Shown here: positions 1-8,874 of the stretch, one piece after another
Position numbering within the stretch: position 1 is the stretch's first letter
Layout: every line of letters starts with the position of its first letter
Assembly (NCBI GenBank): GCA_016213665.1
Contig: JACQZX010000010.1
Coordinates: 1 to 47,037 of the forward strand
DNA length: 47,037 nucleotides
Direction of reading: 5' to 3'
DNA from: Actinomycetota bacterium
GTDB lineage: Bacteria > Actinomycetota > Acidimicrobiia > Acidimicrobiales > Ilumatobacteraceae
Notes under the pieces: model-generated
Told to the model about the DNA's origin: nothing
The model's database searches: none
What the model saw: only the letters and a program-made list of their open reading frames with translations
Position numbers and translations under genes: made by a program

Positions 1-744
1 GCGGGTGGTGGAGGGTTGGCGATCATCGACGACCTCACCGATCGCGTGCGCATCGATGCCGTGCGCACCGACTTCGTTTCCAACATCAGTCACGAGTTGA
101 AGACGCCTGTCGGGGCATTGGCAGTGCTCGCAGAGGCGCTCGCCGACAGCGACGATCCGGAAGTGAATCGCCGCTTGGCGGCGAAGATGACCGAGGAGGC
201 CCACCGGGTCGCCAGCACGATCAACGACCTACTCGAGCTTTCGCGAATCGAGCTCGACGGTGCTGGAACTCGTGAGACGGTCAATGTCGCCGTGCTACTC
301 GACGAAGCGGTCGAGCGCCACCGATTGCGAGCCGAAGCACTGGGTGTCCGACTATGTTTCGGCGAAGTGACCTCTCAAGGGTTGCAAGCGGATCGCTTAC
401 AACTGATTTCGGCAATCAGCAATCTGGTCGACAATGCCGTCAAATACAGCGATCGGGGAGACAAGGTACTGCTCAGCGCCACCGCCGAGGGGTCCTGGAG
501 CTCCATTCGGGTTACCGATGAGGGGATTGGGATTCCATCTCGCGATCTCGACCGGATCTTCGAGCGCTTCTACCGCGTCGATCGGGCCAGGAGCAGGGAG
601 ACTGGTGGTACCGGTCTAGGACTCGCGATCGTGCGCCACGTGGCAACCAATCACGGTGGAGATGTCACCGTGGAATCGCGCGAGGGCGAGGGGTCGACAT
701 TCATCCTGCGGATTCCGGGGCAAGAGGGTGAACTGTATGACTAA
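1..744 (+). CDS. senX3: Sensor histidine kinase, SenX3-like (5' truncated by window)
   Basis: The reading frame is open from base 1, so the N-terminus (sensor/PAS part) lies outside the window. What is present is the complete kinase core: the phosphoacceptor H-box SNISHELKTP, an N-box (LVDNAVKYSD), a G1 box (DEGIGI), an F box (IFERFYRVD) and a G2 box (GTGLGLAIV). The sequence around the H-box (FVSNISHELKTPVGAL) is very like mycobacterial SenX3/PhoR kinases, which answer phosphate limitation. The last 8 bases overlap the start of the response regulator, so the two are translationally coupled. Kinase function is certain; the phosphate role is inferred from family resemblance. Confidence 0.9.
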   Translation, partial: AGGGGLAIIDDLTDRVRIDAVRTDFVSNISHELKTPVGALAVLAEALADSDDPEVNRRLAAKMTEEAHRVASTINDLLELSRIELDGAGTRETVNVAVLLDEAVERHRLRAEALGVRLCFGEVTSQGLQADRLQLISAISNLVDNAVKYSDRGDKVLLSATAEGSWSSIRVTDEGIGIPSRDLDRIFERFYRVDRARSRETGGTGLGLAIVRHVATNHGGDVTVESREGEGSTFILRIPGQEGELYD

Positions 745-1441
745 GACTGTGCTGGTAGTTGAGGACGAAGCTAGTTACGTCGAGGCCTTGACGGTAGGGC
801 TTGGGCGCGAGGGCTTCCGAGTCGTGGTGGCTACTGATGGGGCTGAAGCGTTGGCTTGTTTCGACACCGTGGAGCCCGATGTGGTGTTGCTGGACATAAT
901 GCTTCCCAAAGTCGGCGGAATCGATGTGTGCCGACAATTGCGCCGCCGTAGCGCGGTTCCAATAATCATGGTCACGGCGAAAGGTGCCGAGATCGACACC
1001 GTGGTCGGCCTTGAAGTGGGAGCCGACGACTATGTCACCAAGCCTTACCGAATGCGCGAGCTGGTGGCTCGTATGCACGCTGTGATGCGCCGGCGAGGTG
1101 ACTCTGCCAACGCGGCCCCCGAAGTGTCGGCGGAAGTTCTGACCGTTGGCGCAATCAGCCTCGACCCCGGCGAGCACAAGGTGCTCGCCGATGGTGTGGA
1201 GATCACCTTGCCGCTGAAGGAGTTTGAGCTGCTGCAGCTGTTCCTGGCTAACGCCGGTCGAGTGCTCTCACGCGACGTTCTCATCGACCGTGTCTGGGGT
1301 TCCGACTACTACGGCGATACCAAGACTCTCGACGTGCATGTGAAGCGATTGCGCGCCAAGGTCGAGGCCGACCCCGCCAAACCGACGCGGATCACCACGA
1401 TCCGTGGGTTGGGCTACAAATACGAACGGCCCCGGGCCTGA
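737..1441 (+). CDS. regX3: Response regulator, OmpR/PhoB family, RegX3-like
   Basis: 234-aa two-domain regulator. The receiver domain has the acidic pocket VVEDE, the phosphoacceptor Asp53 (VVLLDIMLP) and the conserved Lys in DDYVTKPY. The C-terminal half is a winged-helix DNA-binding domain (LKEFELLQLFLANAGRVLSRDVLIDRVWG, ending in RGLGYKYE). The ATG at 737 overlaps the kinase stop by 8 nt; a longer upstream open frame is only a shadow of the kinase. Paired with the SenX3-like kinase it should form a phosphorelay; by analogy with SenX3-RegX3 the regulon would be phosphate starvation, which is inference. Confidence 0.92.
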   Translation: MTKTVLVVEDEASYVEALTVGLGREGFRVVVATDGAEALACFDTVEPDVVLLDIMLPKVGGIDVCRQLRRRSAVPIIMVTAKGAEIDTVVGLEVGADDYVTKPYRMRELVARMHAVMRRRGDSANAAPEVSAEVLTVGAISLDPGEHKVLADGVEITLPLKEFELLQLFLANAGRVLSRDVLIDRVWGSDYYGDTKTLDVHVKRLRAKVEADPAKPTRITTIRGLGYKYERPRA

Positions 1442-1469
1442 TCGCCGTCGTAGCGGAGTCGGCGCCACC

Positions 1470-1475
1470 TACGAT
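1470..1475 (+). promoter_or_regulatory. -10 box TACGAT for leaderless MFS gene
   Basis: TACGAT matches the actinobacterial TAnnnT -10 box and ends 6 nt before the GTG at 1482, so transcription would begin at or next to the start codon. There is no Shine-Dalgarno sequence. This spacing decides the start chosen for the MFS gene. Confidence 0.5.
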
Positions 1476-1481
1476 GCGTTC

Positions 1482-2819
1482 GTGAGCAGTCAGCGACCGA
1501 CTCAGCGGCACCGGCCGGTGCAGGCACAGTCTCCGTTTCGTCGCCTCGCTCGAACGCACGCGCTGATGGCAATGGGCGACGCGGCCATGTACGGCGCATT
1601 GGCTGGTTCGGTGCTGTTCAGCCTCAGCCCCGACGCGCAACGTGACCGTGTGCTGTTGTACCTGCTGGTCTCGGTCGCACCTTTCGCCGTGGTCGCGCCG
1701 GCGATCGGGCCAACGGTCGACCGCATTCCGGGTGGTCGGCGGATGGTGATGCAGATCACTTCCGTGCTGCGTGCATTCATTTACGTGATCATGGCGTTTC
1801 ACGTCAACGATGTGTTGCTCTATCCGCTCATCTTCGGTGCGATGGTGATGCAGAAGACCTATGCGGTATCGAAGTCGGCCCTGGTCCCCAGCGTGGTGAA
1901 CAGCGAGGTGGAGTTGGTCGAAGCCAACTCAAAGCTCAGCCTCATCTCCGGAGCCGTCGGTGCGCTTACCATCGGTCCCCTCGCAGGTATTGGCAAACTC
2001 AGCGCCGGCGCGGCGTTGTTCGTCGGCGCGGCCGTCTTCGTGGTGGCCACGGCCGCTGCTCGCCGCCTACCCCGCGACGTGGTGGCCGCGGCACCGGCGC
2101 GGCGCGAGGAACGGCGCGAACTGCGTTCCGCCGGAATCATTCTGGCGACAGGCGCGATGGCACTGATCCGGGCGACGATCGGCTTTCTCACATTTCACCT
2201 CTTCTTCTGGCTACGCGAGGACTACGGACTCGTTCAATTCGGTATCGCCGCCGGTGCCTCGACGCTGGGCTCGATGCTCGGCAATCTGTTGGCGCCGTCG
2301 TTACGACGGCTGCTGCGCGAGGAGATAATGCTTACCGTCGCCCTCGGCGTGATCGCATGTGCGGGTATCACGGCCGCCACTACCGGTGGGCTGGTCACCG
2401 CCATCCTGCTGGCCTTCGTGGTCAACCTCGGCTCGGCCACCGGTCGCTTGGCCTTCGATGCCATCGTGCAGCGTGACGCCCCCGATGCCAACCAGGGTAG
2501 GGCGTTCGCTCGCTTCGAGACTCGGTTTCAGCTGTCATGGGTGATCGGCTGTCTGCCGTCGGTGTTCTTTACGCTGCCCGGTGAAGTCGGGTTCTTCGTC
2601 GTCGGCTTGATCGGAGGCTTCGCCGCGGCGAGCTATCTGCTTGGTTGGAAGGCCGTACGTGCCGGCAAGCCGTTGCCGCTCACGCTTACCGCGCGGGCCC
2701 GCCGCGGTCTTGCCGCCGAGGTCGCGCGGCGACGGGGGAACACCCCGCCGCGGGGCCGACCCGTGCCACGTCCTCCGTCGCTGCCCCGCACCAACGCGAA
2801 ACCGCCAACCCGACCCTGA
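1482..2819 (+). CDS. MFS-type transporter
   Basis: 445-aa polytopic membrane protein. About 10-12 hydrophobic segments are visible, beginning with MGDAAMYGALAGSVLFSL and including VAPFAVVAPAIGPTVDRIPGG, a typical MFS loop between helices 2 and 3. A basic, Pro/Arg-rich cytoplasmic tail follows the last helix. The substrate cannot be read from sequence. The GTG start at 1482 is preferred because a TACGAT box lies 6 nt upstream; the upstream in-frame extension overlaps regX3 and has no protein-like character. It is 40 nt downstream of regX3 but apparently has its own promoter. It converges with the CocE-type hydrolase gene. Confidence 0.75.
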   Translation: MSSQRPTQRHRPVQAQSPFRRLARTHALMAMGDAAMYGALAGSVLFSLSPDAQRDRVLLYLLVSVAPFAVVAPAIGPTVDRIPGGRRMVMQITSVLRAFIYVIMAFHVNDVLLYPLIFGAMVMQKTYAVSKSALVPSVVNSEVELVEANSKLSLISGAVGALTIGPLAGIGKLSAGAALFVGAAVFVVATAAARRLPRDVVAAAPARREERRELRSAGIILATGAMALIRATIGFLTFHLFFWLREDYGLVQFGIAAGASTLGSMLGNLLAPSLRRLLREEIMLTVALGVIACAGITAATTGGLVTAILLAFVVNLGSATGRLAFDAIVQRDAPDANQGRAFARFETRFQLSWVIGCLPSVFFTLPGEVGFFVVGLIGGFAAASYLLGWKAVRAGKPLPLTLTARARRGLAAEVARRRGNTPPRGRPVPRPPSLPRTNAKPPTRP

Positions 2820-2855
2820 CCCACACACGAGATTGTTGGTCGGGCGGTGTCGTGG

Positions 2856-4856
2856 CTAACGCGGGAAGCGTTCCGTCCAGCGGCGTTTGCCAACCGGTTC
2901 GCCGTCGCGTTCCGCACGCAATTCAATTTCCACGTGGAACCATTCACGATCGCTGCGAACGTTCAGTGTCGCCTCGGTCGTGCAGGTGCCGAACTCGGGG
3001 ATGGTCAGCTCGAATCGCGAGCGCCCCACGGCCCACGCCCGCGATAGGTCGATGGTGCTCACTCCGAGTGAGCCTTCGTGGGCGTCGGTCACCCGAGTGC
3101 CATCGGTGCCTTCATGGTCGCCGCCGTAACGAGTGTGCACGCGTGTCTCGCGCGCGAGCACGTCGTGTTCGTAACGCCACTCGACACCTTTGCTCTCGGA
3201 AGCGATGTCGGCTGGACCACGACCCGGTTCGAAGATGTCACGAGCAGCAGGCAGCGACTTCGCAGTCCACATGACGAGTCGCACCGACTTGCGCCGCACG
3301 CCGAGTGTGAACGGTTGCGCCGCGGGCCAGCAGTTGGGCCAATCGGTACCGGCGATCGCCAAGCGAATTCTGTGTCCCGGTAAGAGCGTCCAGGTGGTCG
3401 CTTCGAATTGCAGCTTGAGATCCATCCACTCGCCGGGAGTTACTGCCGCCGGCGCCGCCCCAACTTCACCGTACGGGTCGCTTGGCCACACCCCTCGCTG
3501 GGTGAGGTCGAGCATGCCGCGGGTGATGAGCGTGCTCGTGCCGTCGGGCGCAACATCGCACAACTTCACCGAGATGTGGCCGACCGCTGCCGACGAACGC
3601 ACCTGCATCGTGACCTCGCAGTTACCGAGCAAGATCATCTCGTCCTTGTGCAGCCAGTCGTAGGTGATGCTGCGCGCGTTGTCGGGACGTTGATCGAGCG
3701 GTTGCCCCCATGGAAGCGCACCGGCACATGAGTTCCACGCCATGATGCCGACGTCGCCGGGTACATCGGTTTCATCGACCTCGTCGTTGTCGGCGCGGGT
3801 ACGCCGCGGGTCTTCCTTCACCTCAATCGCCGGCCAGGTGTCCACCTCTATCCAGTGACCGTCGTGCACTGCGAGATCTGGCGCCGGCGGCGTAGGGCGA
3901 CGAACGAATATCTGACCGCGCCGCGCGGTGGCTCGCGGGCCGCCGCGCAGATGCTGATCGAAGAACCGCATGATCTCAAGATCACTGTCGATGTTCGGCC
4001 CGGGCCTCGCGGTCGAAGGATCCTTGTGGCTCCACGGGCCGGCAATCAGACGCCAATTGGGCATCTCATGGATCGTGCGGAACGTGTTGTTGCGATAACC
4101 GTCGGCCCAGCCAGCGATCAGCAGTACCGGACACTTCATCCGCCGATAGCCCTCGTTGGTTGGCCCGAGACGCACCGAACCGCGTCGCCAAGTTGCGTCC
4201 GGTAGCGGGTGACGAAGCCACTCGAGCAACCACGGCTCGTTGTCCGCAATCCGTCGCCTCCACTCATCCAACCAGTCATGGGCGGCGCCCGATTGCGCCC
4301 ACACCGCCGGGGTAGGCGGCAGGCCGTTCATCGCGATCATGTAGAGCGGGTAGTCGATCAGGTCGATCGCGCGCAGCACGCCACCGCAGTAATGCACATC
4401 GTCGCTGTAACGATCGTCAGTTGCGTAAGTCGCGACGACCGCGCCAAGTTGTGGCACACCTTCCATCGCCATGTGCAGGGAGTTGAAGCCGGAGTAAGAG
4501 GTTCCGAACAAGCCGACCTTGCCGGAACTCCACGGTTGGGCAGCGATCCACTCGATCACCACGCGGAGGTCGCGCCGCTCGATGTCTGGGTACTCGTCTT
4601 CGGCGACCCCGCCCGAAGCCCCGGTACCGCGCAGATCGACACGAACTACCGCGAACTCACCTTCGCCTACGAAGCGGCGATAGCTGTCGGCGTACGACGC
4701 GGTGATGTCGTGCTGGCGATACGGAAGTGCCTCCACCAACGTCGCGAAAGGTGCCTCGGTGGTCGGCAGGTAGAGCTTCGCGGCCACGCGCACGTCGCCT
4801 TCGACGTCGATGAAGACGAGTTGTTCGGAGACATTCTGGTCGTGCGGCACGAGCAC
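2856..4856 (-). CDS. CocE/NonD family (peptidase S15-like) hydrolase
   Basis: About 666-aa serine hydrolase of the cocaine esterase / X-Pro dipeptidyl-peptidase family. The nucleophile elbow is GTSYSGF (Ser120), with the likely acid in GWADGY and the catalytic His in GPWSHKD, followed by a C-terminal jelly-roll domain. There is no signal peptide, so it is probably cytoplasmic. Family members cleave esters, amides or peptides; the substrate here is unknown. It lies 42 nt downstream of tryptophan dioxygenase on the same strand, so cotranscription is possible, though a TAGCCT box 8 nt before the alternative GTG at 4850 suggests its own leaderless promoter. The start is either 4856 or 4850. Confidence 0.88.
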   Translation of the reverse strand: MLVPHDQNVSEQLVFIDVEGDVRVAAKLYLPTTEAPFATLVEALPYRQHDITASYADSYRRFVGEGEFAVVRVDLRGTGASGGVAEDEYPDIERRDLRVVIEWIAAQPWSSGKVGLFGTSYSGFNSLHMAMEGVPQLGAVVATYATDDRYSDDVHYCGGVLRAIDLIDYPLYMIAMNGLPPTPAVWAQSGAAHDWLDEWRRRIADNEPWLLEWLRHPLPDATWRRGSVRLGPTNEGYRRMKCPVLLIAGWADGYRNNTFRTIHEMPNWRLIAGPWSHKDPSTARPGPNIDSDLEIMRFFDQHLRGGPRATARRGQIFVRRPTPPAPDLAVHDGHWIEVDTWPAIEVKEDPRRTRADNDEVDETDVPGDVGIMAWNSCAGALPWGQPLDQRPDNARSITYDWLHKDEMILLGNCEVTMQVRSSAAVGHISVKLCDVAPDGTSTLITRGMLDLTQRGVWPSDPYGEVGAAPAAVTPGEWMDLKLQFEATTWTLLPGHRIRLAIAGTDWPNCWPAAQPFTLGVRRKSVRLVMWTAKSLPAARDIFEPGRGPADIASESKGVEWRYEHDVLARETRVHTRYGGDHEGTDGTRVTDAHEGSLGVSTIDLSRAWAVGRSRFELTIPEFGTCTTEATLNVRSDREWFHVEIELRAERDGEPVGKRRWTERFPR

Positions 4857-4858
4857 GC

Positions 4859-4864
4859 AGGCTA
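4859..4864 (-). promoter_or_regulatory. Possible -10 box TAGCCT for CocE-type gene
   Basis: On the minus strand TAGCCT precedes the GTG at 4850 by 8 nt. It would give a nearly leaderless mRNA independent of the upstream dioxygenase gene. Low confidence, because such hexamers arise by chance. Confidence 0.3.
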
Positions 4865-4898
4865 GTGGTCGTTATCGATTTGGTCCGGGCCAGAGCGG

Positions 4899-5711
4899 CT
4901 AGAGCGCGGTGCGGATGCTCCACAGCTCGGGGAAAAGCTCGACTTCGAGCATCGCGCGCAGGTAGCTGACCCCAGCCGTTCCACCGGTGCCTGTCTTGAA
5001 ACCGATGATCCGCTGCACAGTGGTGAGATGACGGAAACGCCATAGGCGAAATGCGTCCTCAAGATCGACCAACTCCTCACCCAGTTGGTAGAGGTCCCAA
5101 TTTGCTGCCGGGTCGCGGTATACCTGCAACCACGCGGACTCGACGCCCGGGTTGGAAACGTATGGGTCGGTGACGTCGCGCGTCGTCACGTGATCGGGCA
5201 CGGCAATTCCACGCCGTCGCATGAGTCGCAGTGTTTCGTCGTAGAGCGATGGCTGGTGCAGCGCGGCCTCGACTTCGGCGAAGCGATCATCACTATGGCG
5301 ATGTGGTTCCAGCATCGCCACCTGCTTGTTACCGCACGCAAACTCGACGCAGCGATATTGCCAGCTCTGGAACCCACTGCTATGGCCGAGATGCGCGCGA
5401 ATCGCGGAGTACTCCGGCGGAGTCATCGTCGCCAGTACATCCCAGGCGTGCACGAGCTGTTCCATGATGCGACTGACCCGGCTCAGCATCTTGAAGGCCG
5501 GCTGGAGTTGGTCGACGGCGATGTTGTTGATCGCTGCCCTCAACTCGTGCAACATCAACTTCATCCACAGCTCGCTGGTCTGGTGTTGGATGATGAACAG
5601 CAGTTCATTGTGGTCGGGAGAAAGTGGGTGCTGTGCAGATAGCACATCGTCGAGACGCAGATAGTCGCCGTAGTCCATCGCGTGCTCGTCGTTGCTGCCG
5701 TGAGCGTTCAT
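4899..5711 (-). CDS. kynA: Tryptophan 2,3-dioxygenase
   Basis: 270-aa heme dioxygenase that opens the indole ring of L-tryptophan to N-formylkynurenine, the first step of the kynurenine pathway. The family hallmarks are all visible: [19 protein letters not shown] near the N-terminus, SGFQSWQYR (substrate-binding Arg), and [26 protein letters not shown] carrying the proximal heme His and the GTGG loop. The length suits the bacterial family. The ATG at 5711 shares one base with the stop of the upstream FrhB-like gene (TGATG), implying translational coupling. No kynurenine formamidase, kynureninase or kynurenine monooxygenase is recognisable nearby. Confidence 0.96.
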   Translation of the reverse strand: MNAHGSNDEHAMDYGDYLRLDDVLSAQHPLSPDHNELLFIIQHQTSELWMKLMLHELRAAINNIAVDQLQPAFKMLSRVSRIMEQLVHAWDVLATMTPPEYSAIRAHLGHSSGFQSWQYRCVEFACGNKQVAMLEPHRHSDDRFAEVEAALHQPSLYDETLRLMRRRGIAVPDHVTTRDVTDPYVSNPGVESAWLQVYRDPAANWDLYQLGEELVDLEDAFRLWRFRHLTTVQRIIGFKTGTGGTAGVSYLRAMLEVELFPELWSIRTAL

Positions 5712-6895
5712 CAGTGAGCCGCCGTCGCCAGGTCTGGCTTCTTCTTCGGGGGCGGCACACCGACGCTGGGAGCTTGGTCGGCCCAGTCGGGCCAACGGCG
5801 ACGGCTGACGATGCTGAGAGTGCGTAGCAGCTTCATCGCCACCTCGTCCTCCTGCGCAGGGCGGGCAATGATGGTGCCATCGTCGATCATGCGTTTGATC
5901 ACTTCCTCGCCCAACTCTGTGCGCACGATCGTGAGCGTCCAGTCGTTGTCCTTGCCGATGCCGCCGGTGGCAATGTCGGAATGTTCGGCGGCGAAGTCGG
6001 GGCAATGCTTGCAACCCTCGCGTGTCCACTGGTGACATTCCTTGAGATCGATCTCGTGGTATGAGCCGTCCTTCATCCAAATCTGGAAGACGCCCTTGAT
6101 ATTCATCTTCACCATGTCTTGCTTCATCAAGCCGTACTTGGCTTCGAACAATTCGGTGAAGATGGCATCGTCGAATGTCTTGCTGCACAGCAGCCCGATG
6201 TTGAACAGAAACGGCTTGCTCACCTTGCCCGCCTTGCGATCCCACATGGTCGGCGGCGACGAGGTTTGGCAACCCATGCCGACGAGCGCCAAACGGTCGA
6301 ACCCTTGCTCCTTGGCGTCGCGCAGCGCCAGCGGATTCGCACAGTAGGTGTAGCGGCTCCCGGCGGTCGCGAGCACCTCCGCCTTGTTGCGCACGAGCGC
6401 CGGCTTCGCTTTCCAGGCATCGTCGTCCTCGACGCCGCTTACCATCGCGGCTTGGATGTAGTCGTTGTCCATCAGCCAGCTCAACATCGCGGTGACGAAC
6501 CCGCCGTCTTGCCCCTTCGAATGCTGTGTGTCGTCGGCAGCGCGGGTGAGGAGCAACTGTCGCCAGACGCCGCTCATTTCATCTGGCTGACGAACGCGGC
6601 CGAACAGGTGCAGATCGGCTGCCGGTTCCCAGGCCCGGAAGCGAGGGCAAGCGCGCGTGCACGTCGTGCAGCCTTTGACGCCGTGAGTGCAGTTGTCGAG
6701 CCCGAGTTCCTCCTCTAGGTGGAACGGGATGTACTTGCCCTCTTCGTGTTCGTAACCGATCACGTCGTGCGGGCACGTAACCACACAGCCGGCACAGCCG
6801 GTGCACAAGCCGGTGGTGATCACCTCGGCGTACAGTTCCTTCCACTGCGCTGTCCATCGTCCCGCCTGTGCGGGAGTCCGAAGCGTGTCACTCAT
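5711..6895 (-). CDS. FrhB/FdhB-family Fe-S flavoprotein (coenzyme F420 hydrogenase/dehydrogenase beta subunit-like)
   Basis: 394-aa protein of the F420-reducing hydrogenase/dehydrogenase beta-subunit family. The N-terminus carries two [4Fe-4S]-type motifs: Cys31-x2-Cys34-x2-Cys37-x3-Cys41 and Cys69/76/79/83. The FrhB core follows, with [16 protein letters not shown], a central GMGCQTSS segment, and the C-terminal motif CKHCPDF...DIATGGIG. The family includes F420-linked hydrogenase, formate dehydrogenase and sulfite reductase subunits, plus chlorophyll-pathway reductases (HCAR, BciB) that use ferredoxin, so the electron partner is open. No hydrogenase or formate dehydrogenase catalytic subunit is nearby; its only coupled partner is tryptophan 2,3-dioxygenase. 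The ATG at 6895 sits 7 nt after a TATTGT box. Confidence 0.88.
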   Translation of the reverse strand: MSDTLRTPAQAGRWTAQWKELYAEVITTGLCTGCAGCVVTCPHDVIGYEHEEGKYIPFHLEEELGLDNCTHGVKGCTTCTRACPRFRAWEPAADLHLFGRVRQPDEMSGVWRQLLLTRAADDTQHSKGQDGGFVTAMLSWLMDNDYIQAAMVSGVEDDDAWKAKPALVRNKAEVLATAGSRYTYCANPLALRDAKEQGFDRLALVGMGCQTSSPPTMWDRKAGKVSKPFLFNIGLLCSKTFDDAIFTELFEAKYGLMKQDMVKMNIKGVFQIWMKDGSYHEIDLKECHQWTREGCKHCPDFAAEHSDIATGGIGKDNDWTLTIVRTELGEEVIKRMIDDGTIIARPAQEDEVAMKLLRTLSIVSRRRWPDWADQAPSVGVPPPKKKPDLATAAH

Positions 6896-6902
6896 GCCGA
6901 CG

Positions 6903-6908
6903 ACAATA
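6903..6908 (-). promoter_or_regulatory. -10 box TATTGT for the FrhB-TDO unit
   Basis: On the minus strand TATTGT ends 7 nt before the ATG at 6895, the leaderless arrangement seen at several other starts in this window. It lies in the 23-nt gap after the SGNH lipoprotein gene, which suggests that FrhB-TDO begins its own transcript. Confidence 0.5.
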
Positions 6909-6918
6909 GGTGACTAGA

Positions 6919-8016
6919 TCAAGGGTTGCTCGCAAGTGCGAATCGAATCGAATTGGCGATCTGCGGTGCCCGGTAGCGGGCGAAGCTGTCGGTGAGGTGG
7001 TGTTCGTCACGGTAGACCACCAAGTCGCCGATGACCGCCGGGCAGAAGGTGGCGGTGCAGAACCAGTTGGAAGGGTCGACGAAGGTGGCGTGATGCGCCC
7101 GCGCCGCCTCGGCGAGAACCGCCAGTCGGTTGTCGCGGACCGCCGCGACACGTGAATTGCCACACTCCGCAACGTCGTTTCGGTGGTTGCTCACACACTT
7201 GGGGATGTTGTCACCGTTCGTCTTTGGGGCGTCCCCGATCACGAGCAGTTTGGTTCCGGGCGCACTGACAGCATCCAAGCTGCGACCCAGCCCCGCTCCC
7301 CATTCGGTCAGGCCGGAAGCCCCGCCATGACCGACGACGCCTCGTCGCGACATCATCGGGAACACCACCAGATCCGGGTGGAGCAGCGCGATGTATTCCA
7401 GGGCGTTTTCCCGCCATGCGTCGCACGCGGGATAGGGCACGTCGAATCGATCCGTGTACGCCGCCGAGTAAACCCTTACATCGGCTGCCGGGCACCCCGC
7501 CTTGTCGACCGTCACGATCTTCCAGTGGTTGGCCTTACCGGCCTCGTCGAAGGCACCGAACCATGCCGTCGCGTGCGAGTCGCCCGTCACGACTACCACG
7601 ACGTCGGATGAGGTGTCGCCGAACACACAGCCATCCTTGGGTTTCGTGGCACCCCACCCGACGTGGCACCCATTGCCGTAGAGCGGCGATCGGTCTTGGC
7701 GGGCCGACGACACCGGTGTGCCTTCGGGAACGGCCGCCAGCGATGCCGCGACGACCACATCGCGCAAGACTCCGGTGTAGATGACTGGCAGTGTCGTAGT
7801 AGTCGTTGTCGATGTGCTGGTGGACGACGTGCTGGTGGTCGCGGCAATCGATGGCGCGGGCGCGGTCACCGGGGTCGTCGAAGCGGTGGTGGTCGCGTGG
7901 TTCGGGTCGGCACTATCGGCCGCGGTGCACGCTGTTACCGCGGCAAGCAGCATCACCACGAGCGACGTTCGACTGACGATGTGCTTCGAACGAGCACGTG
8001 GCTCGGCGCGGCTCAT
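6919..8016 (-). CDS. SGNH-fold lipoprotein (OafA C-terminal-like)
   Basis: 365-aa predicted lipoprotein. A basic N-terminus and hydrophobic stretch end in a lipobox VTAC, then comes a long Ser/Thr-rich linker and a SGNH hydrolase-like domain. Block I is GDSHATAW (catalytic Ser) and block V is DEHHLTDSFA (Asp and His). This domain type is usually fused behind acyltransferase-3 membrane domains in O-acetyltransferases such as OafA/PatA; here it stands alone on the outer face of the membrane. The ATG at 8016 overlaps the channel gene's stop by 4 nt (ATGA), so they are coupled. A role in acyl transfer to or from a cell-envelope polymer is inferred. Confidence 0.82.
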   Translation of the reverse strand: MSRAEPRARSKHIVSRTSLVVMLLAAVTACTAADSADPNHATTTASTTPVTAPAPSIAATTSTSSTSTSTTTTTTLPVIYTGVLRDVVVAASLAAVPEGTPVSSARQDRSPLYGNGCHVGWGATKPKDGCVFGDTSSDVVVVVTGDSHATAWFGAFDEAGKANHWKIVTVDKAGCPAADVRVYSAAYTDRFDVPYPACDAWRENALEYIALLHPDLVVFPMMSRRGVVGHGGASGLTEWGAGLGRSLDAVSAPGTKLLVIGDAPKTNGDNIPKCVSNHRNDVAECGNSRVAAVRDNRLAVLAEAARAHHATFVDPSNWFCTATFCPAVIGDLVVYRDEHHLTDSFARYRAPQIANSIRFALASNP

Positions 8017-8861
8017 GGGCGAACGGTAGCTACGTCGCGCAAGTAGACGAACCAATAGACCAGGCCGACCAGCAGCGCGCCGCCGATTACGTTGCCGATC
8101 GTCACCGGCAACAGGTTGTCGAGCAGAAAGTGCGACCAGGTGACATGCGGCGAGGGTGCAGCTGTTGCCGACTGCGGCGCCGATCCTCCATGGAAGAGCG
8201 CGACCGGGAAGAAATACATGTTGGCGACGCTGTGCTCGAAGCCGCCCGCCACGAAGGCCGCGATCGGTGGCACGATGACGACGATCTTGTCGACCAGCGT
8301 GCGCGCAGACAATGTCATCCAAACGGCGAGGCACACGAGGCAGTTGGCCAGAACCGCGCTCGCCACCGCCTCGCCGAAATGTAATGAGCCCTTGGTCTCG
8401 GCGATAGCGCGGGCACGTACACCCACGTTCCCGTCGCCGGCACTGAGCTGCCCCGACCACGCAACCAGTACCGCGGTCGCGGCGGCACCGACGAAGTTCG
8501 AGAGAAAGACGACGAGCCAGTTGCGCAACAACTTCACCGCCGTCACCCGCCGACCCGCGTACGCAATAACGATCAACGTGTTGCCGGTGAACAACTCCGC
8601 GCCGCTCACCACCACCAGGATCAGCCCGAGCGAGAACACCACACCGCCGAGCAGGCGGGTGACTCCAGGAGCCGATCCGCCGCCGGCGGTGACGACGGTT
8701 GCGAAGTTGGCGCCGAGCGCGATGAATGCGCCGGCGAGCACACCGAGCGGAACCAGTCGGCGCAGCGGGAGGTTCGCTTTGGCGACGCCGACCTGCTCCG
8801 CCTTGGCGGCCATTGCAGCCGGTAGCAGAGCGTCGAAGGAGTTGTCGGTGGGTTCTGTCAT
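8013..8861 (-). CDS. Formate/nitrite transporter (FNT) family channel
   Basis: 282-aa integral membrane protein with six hydrophobic segments, of the FocA/NirC family that moves small monovalent anions (formate, nitrite, hydrosulfide, lactate). Typical features are GAELFTGNTLIVI, LANCLVCLAVWM and GFEHSVANMYFFP, which contains the conserved pore His. The start is ATG 8861 because a TAGGTT -10 box lies 7 nt upstream; an extension to 8906 would overlap the preceding gene and has no helix-like content. It is coupled to the SGNH lipoprotein and lies about 1.1 kb upstream of the FrhB-TDO pair. Formate is a plausible substrate by context only. Confidence 0.88.
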   Translation of the reverse strand: MTEPTDNSFDALLPAAMAAKAEQVGVAKANLPLRRLVPLGVLAGAFIALGANFATVVTAGGGSAPGVTRLLGGVVFSLGLILVVVSGAELFTGNTLIVIAYAGRRVTAVKLLRNWLVVFLSNFVGAAATAVLVAWSGQLSAGDGNVGVRARAIAETKGSLHFGEAVASAVLANCLVCLAVWMTLSARTLVDKIVVIVPPIAAFVAGGFEHSVANMYFFPVALFHGGSAPQSATAAPSPHVTWSHFLLDNLLPVTIGNVIGGALLVGLVYWFVYLRDVATVRP

Positions 8862-8868
8862 TGCCACC

Positions 8869-8874
8869 AACCTA
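8869..8874 (-). promoter_or_regulatory. -10 box TAGGTT overlapping the upstream stop codon
   Basis: On the minus strand TAGGTT ends 7 nt before the FNT ATG. Its first three bases are the TAG stop codon (8874-8872) of the PQQ-like lipoprotein gene, so one triplet serves as stop codon and promoter element. Confidence 0.5.

Noticed and set aside
2808-2850. CCCGACC/GGTCGGG inverted repeat between the MFS and CocE genes as a terminator
   Set aside because: Only 7 bp with a loop of over 20 nt; too weak to call.
4209-4865. Long open frame on the plus strand opposite the CocE-type gene
   Set aside because: It mirrors the codon structure of the real gene, has no recognisable domain and no start signals.
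7800-7920. Low-complexity tract as a possible repeat or recombination site
   Set aside because: It encodes the Ser/Thr-rich linker of a lipoprotein, as a similar tract near 10200 does; ordinary for secreted proteins in this group.
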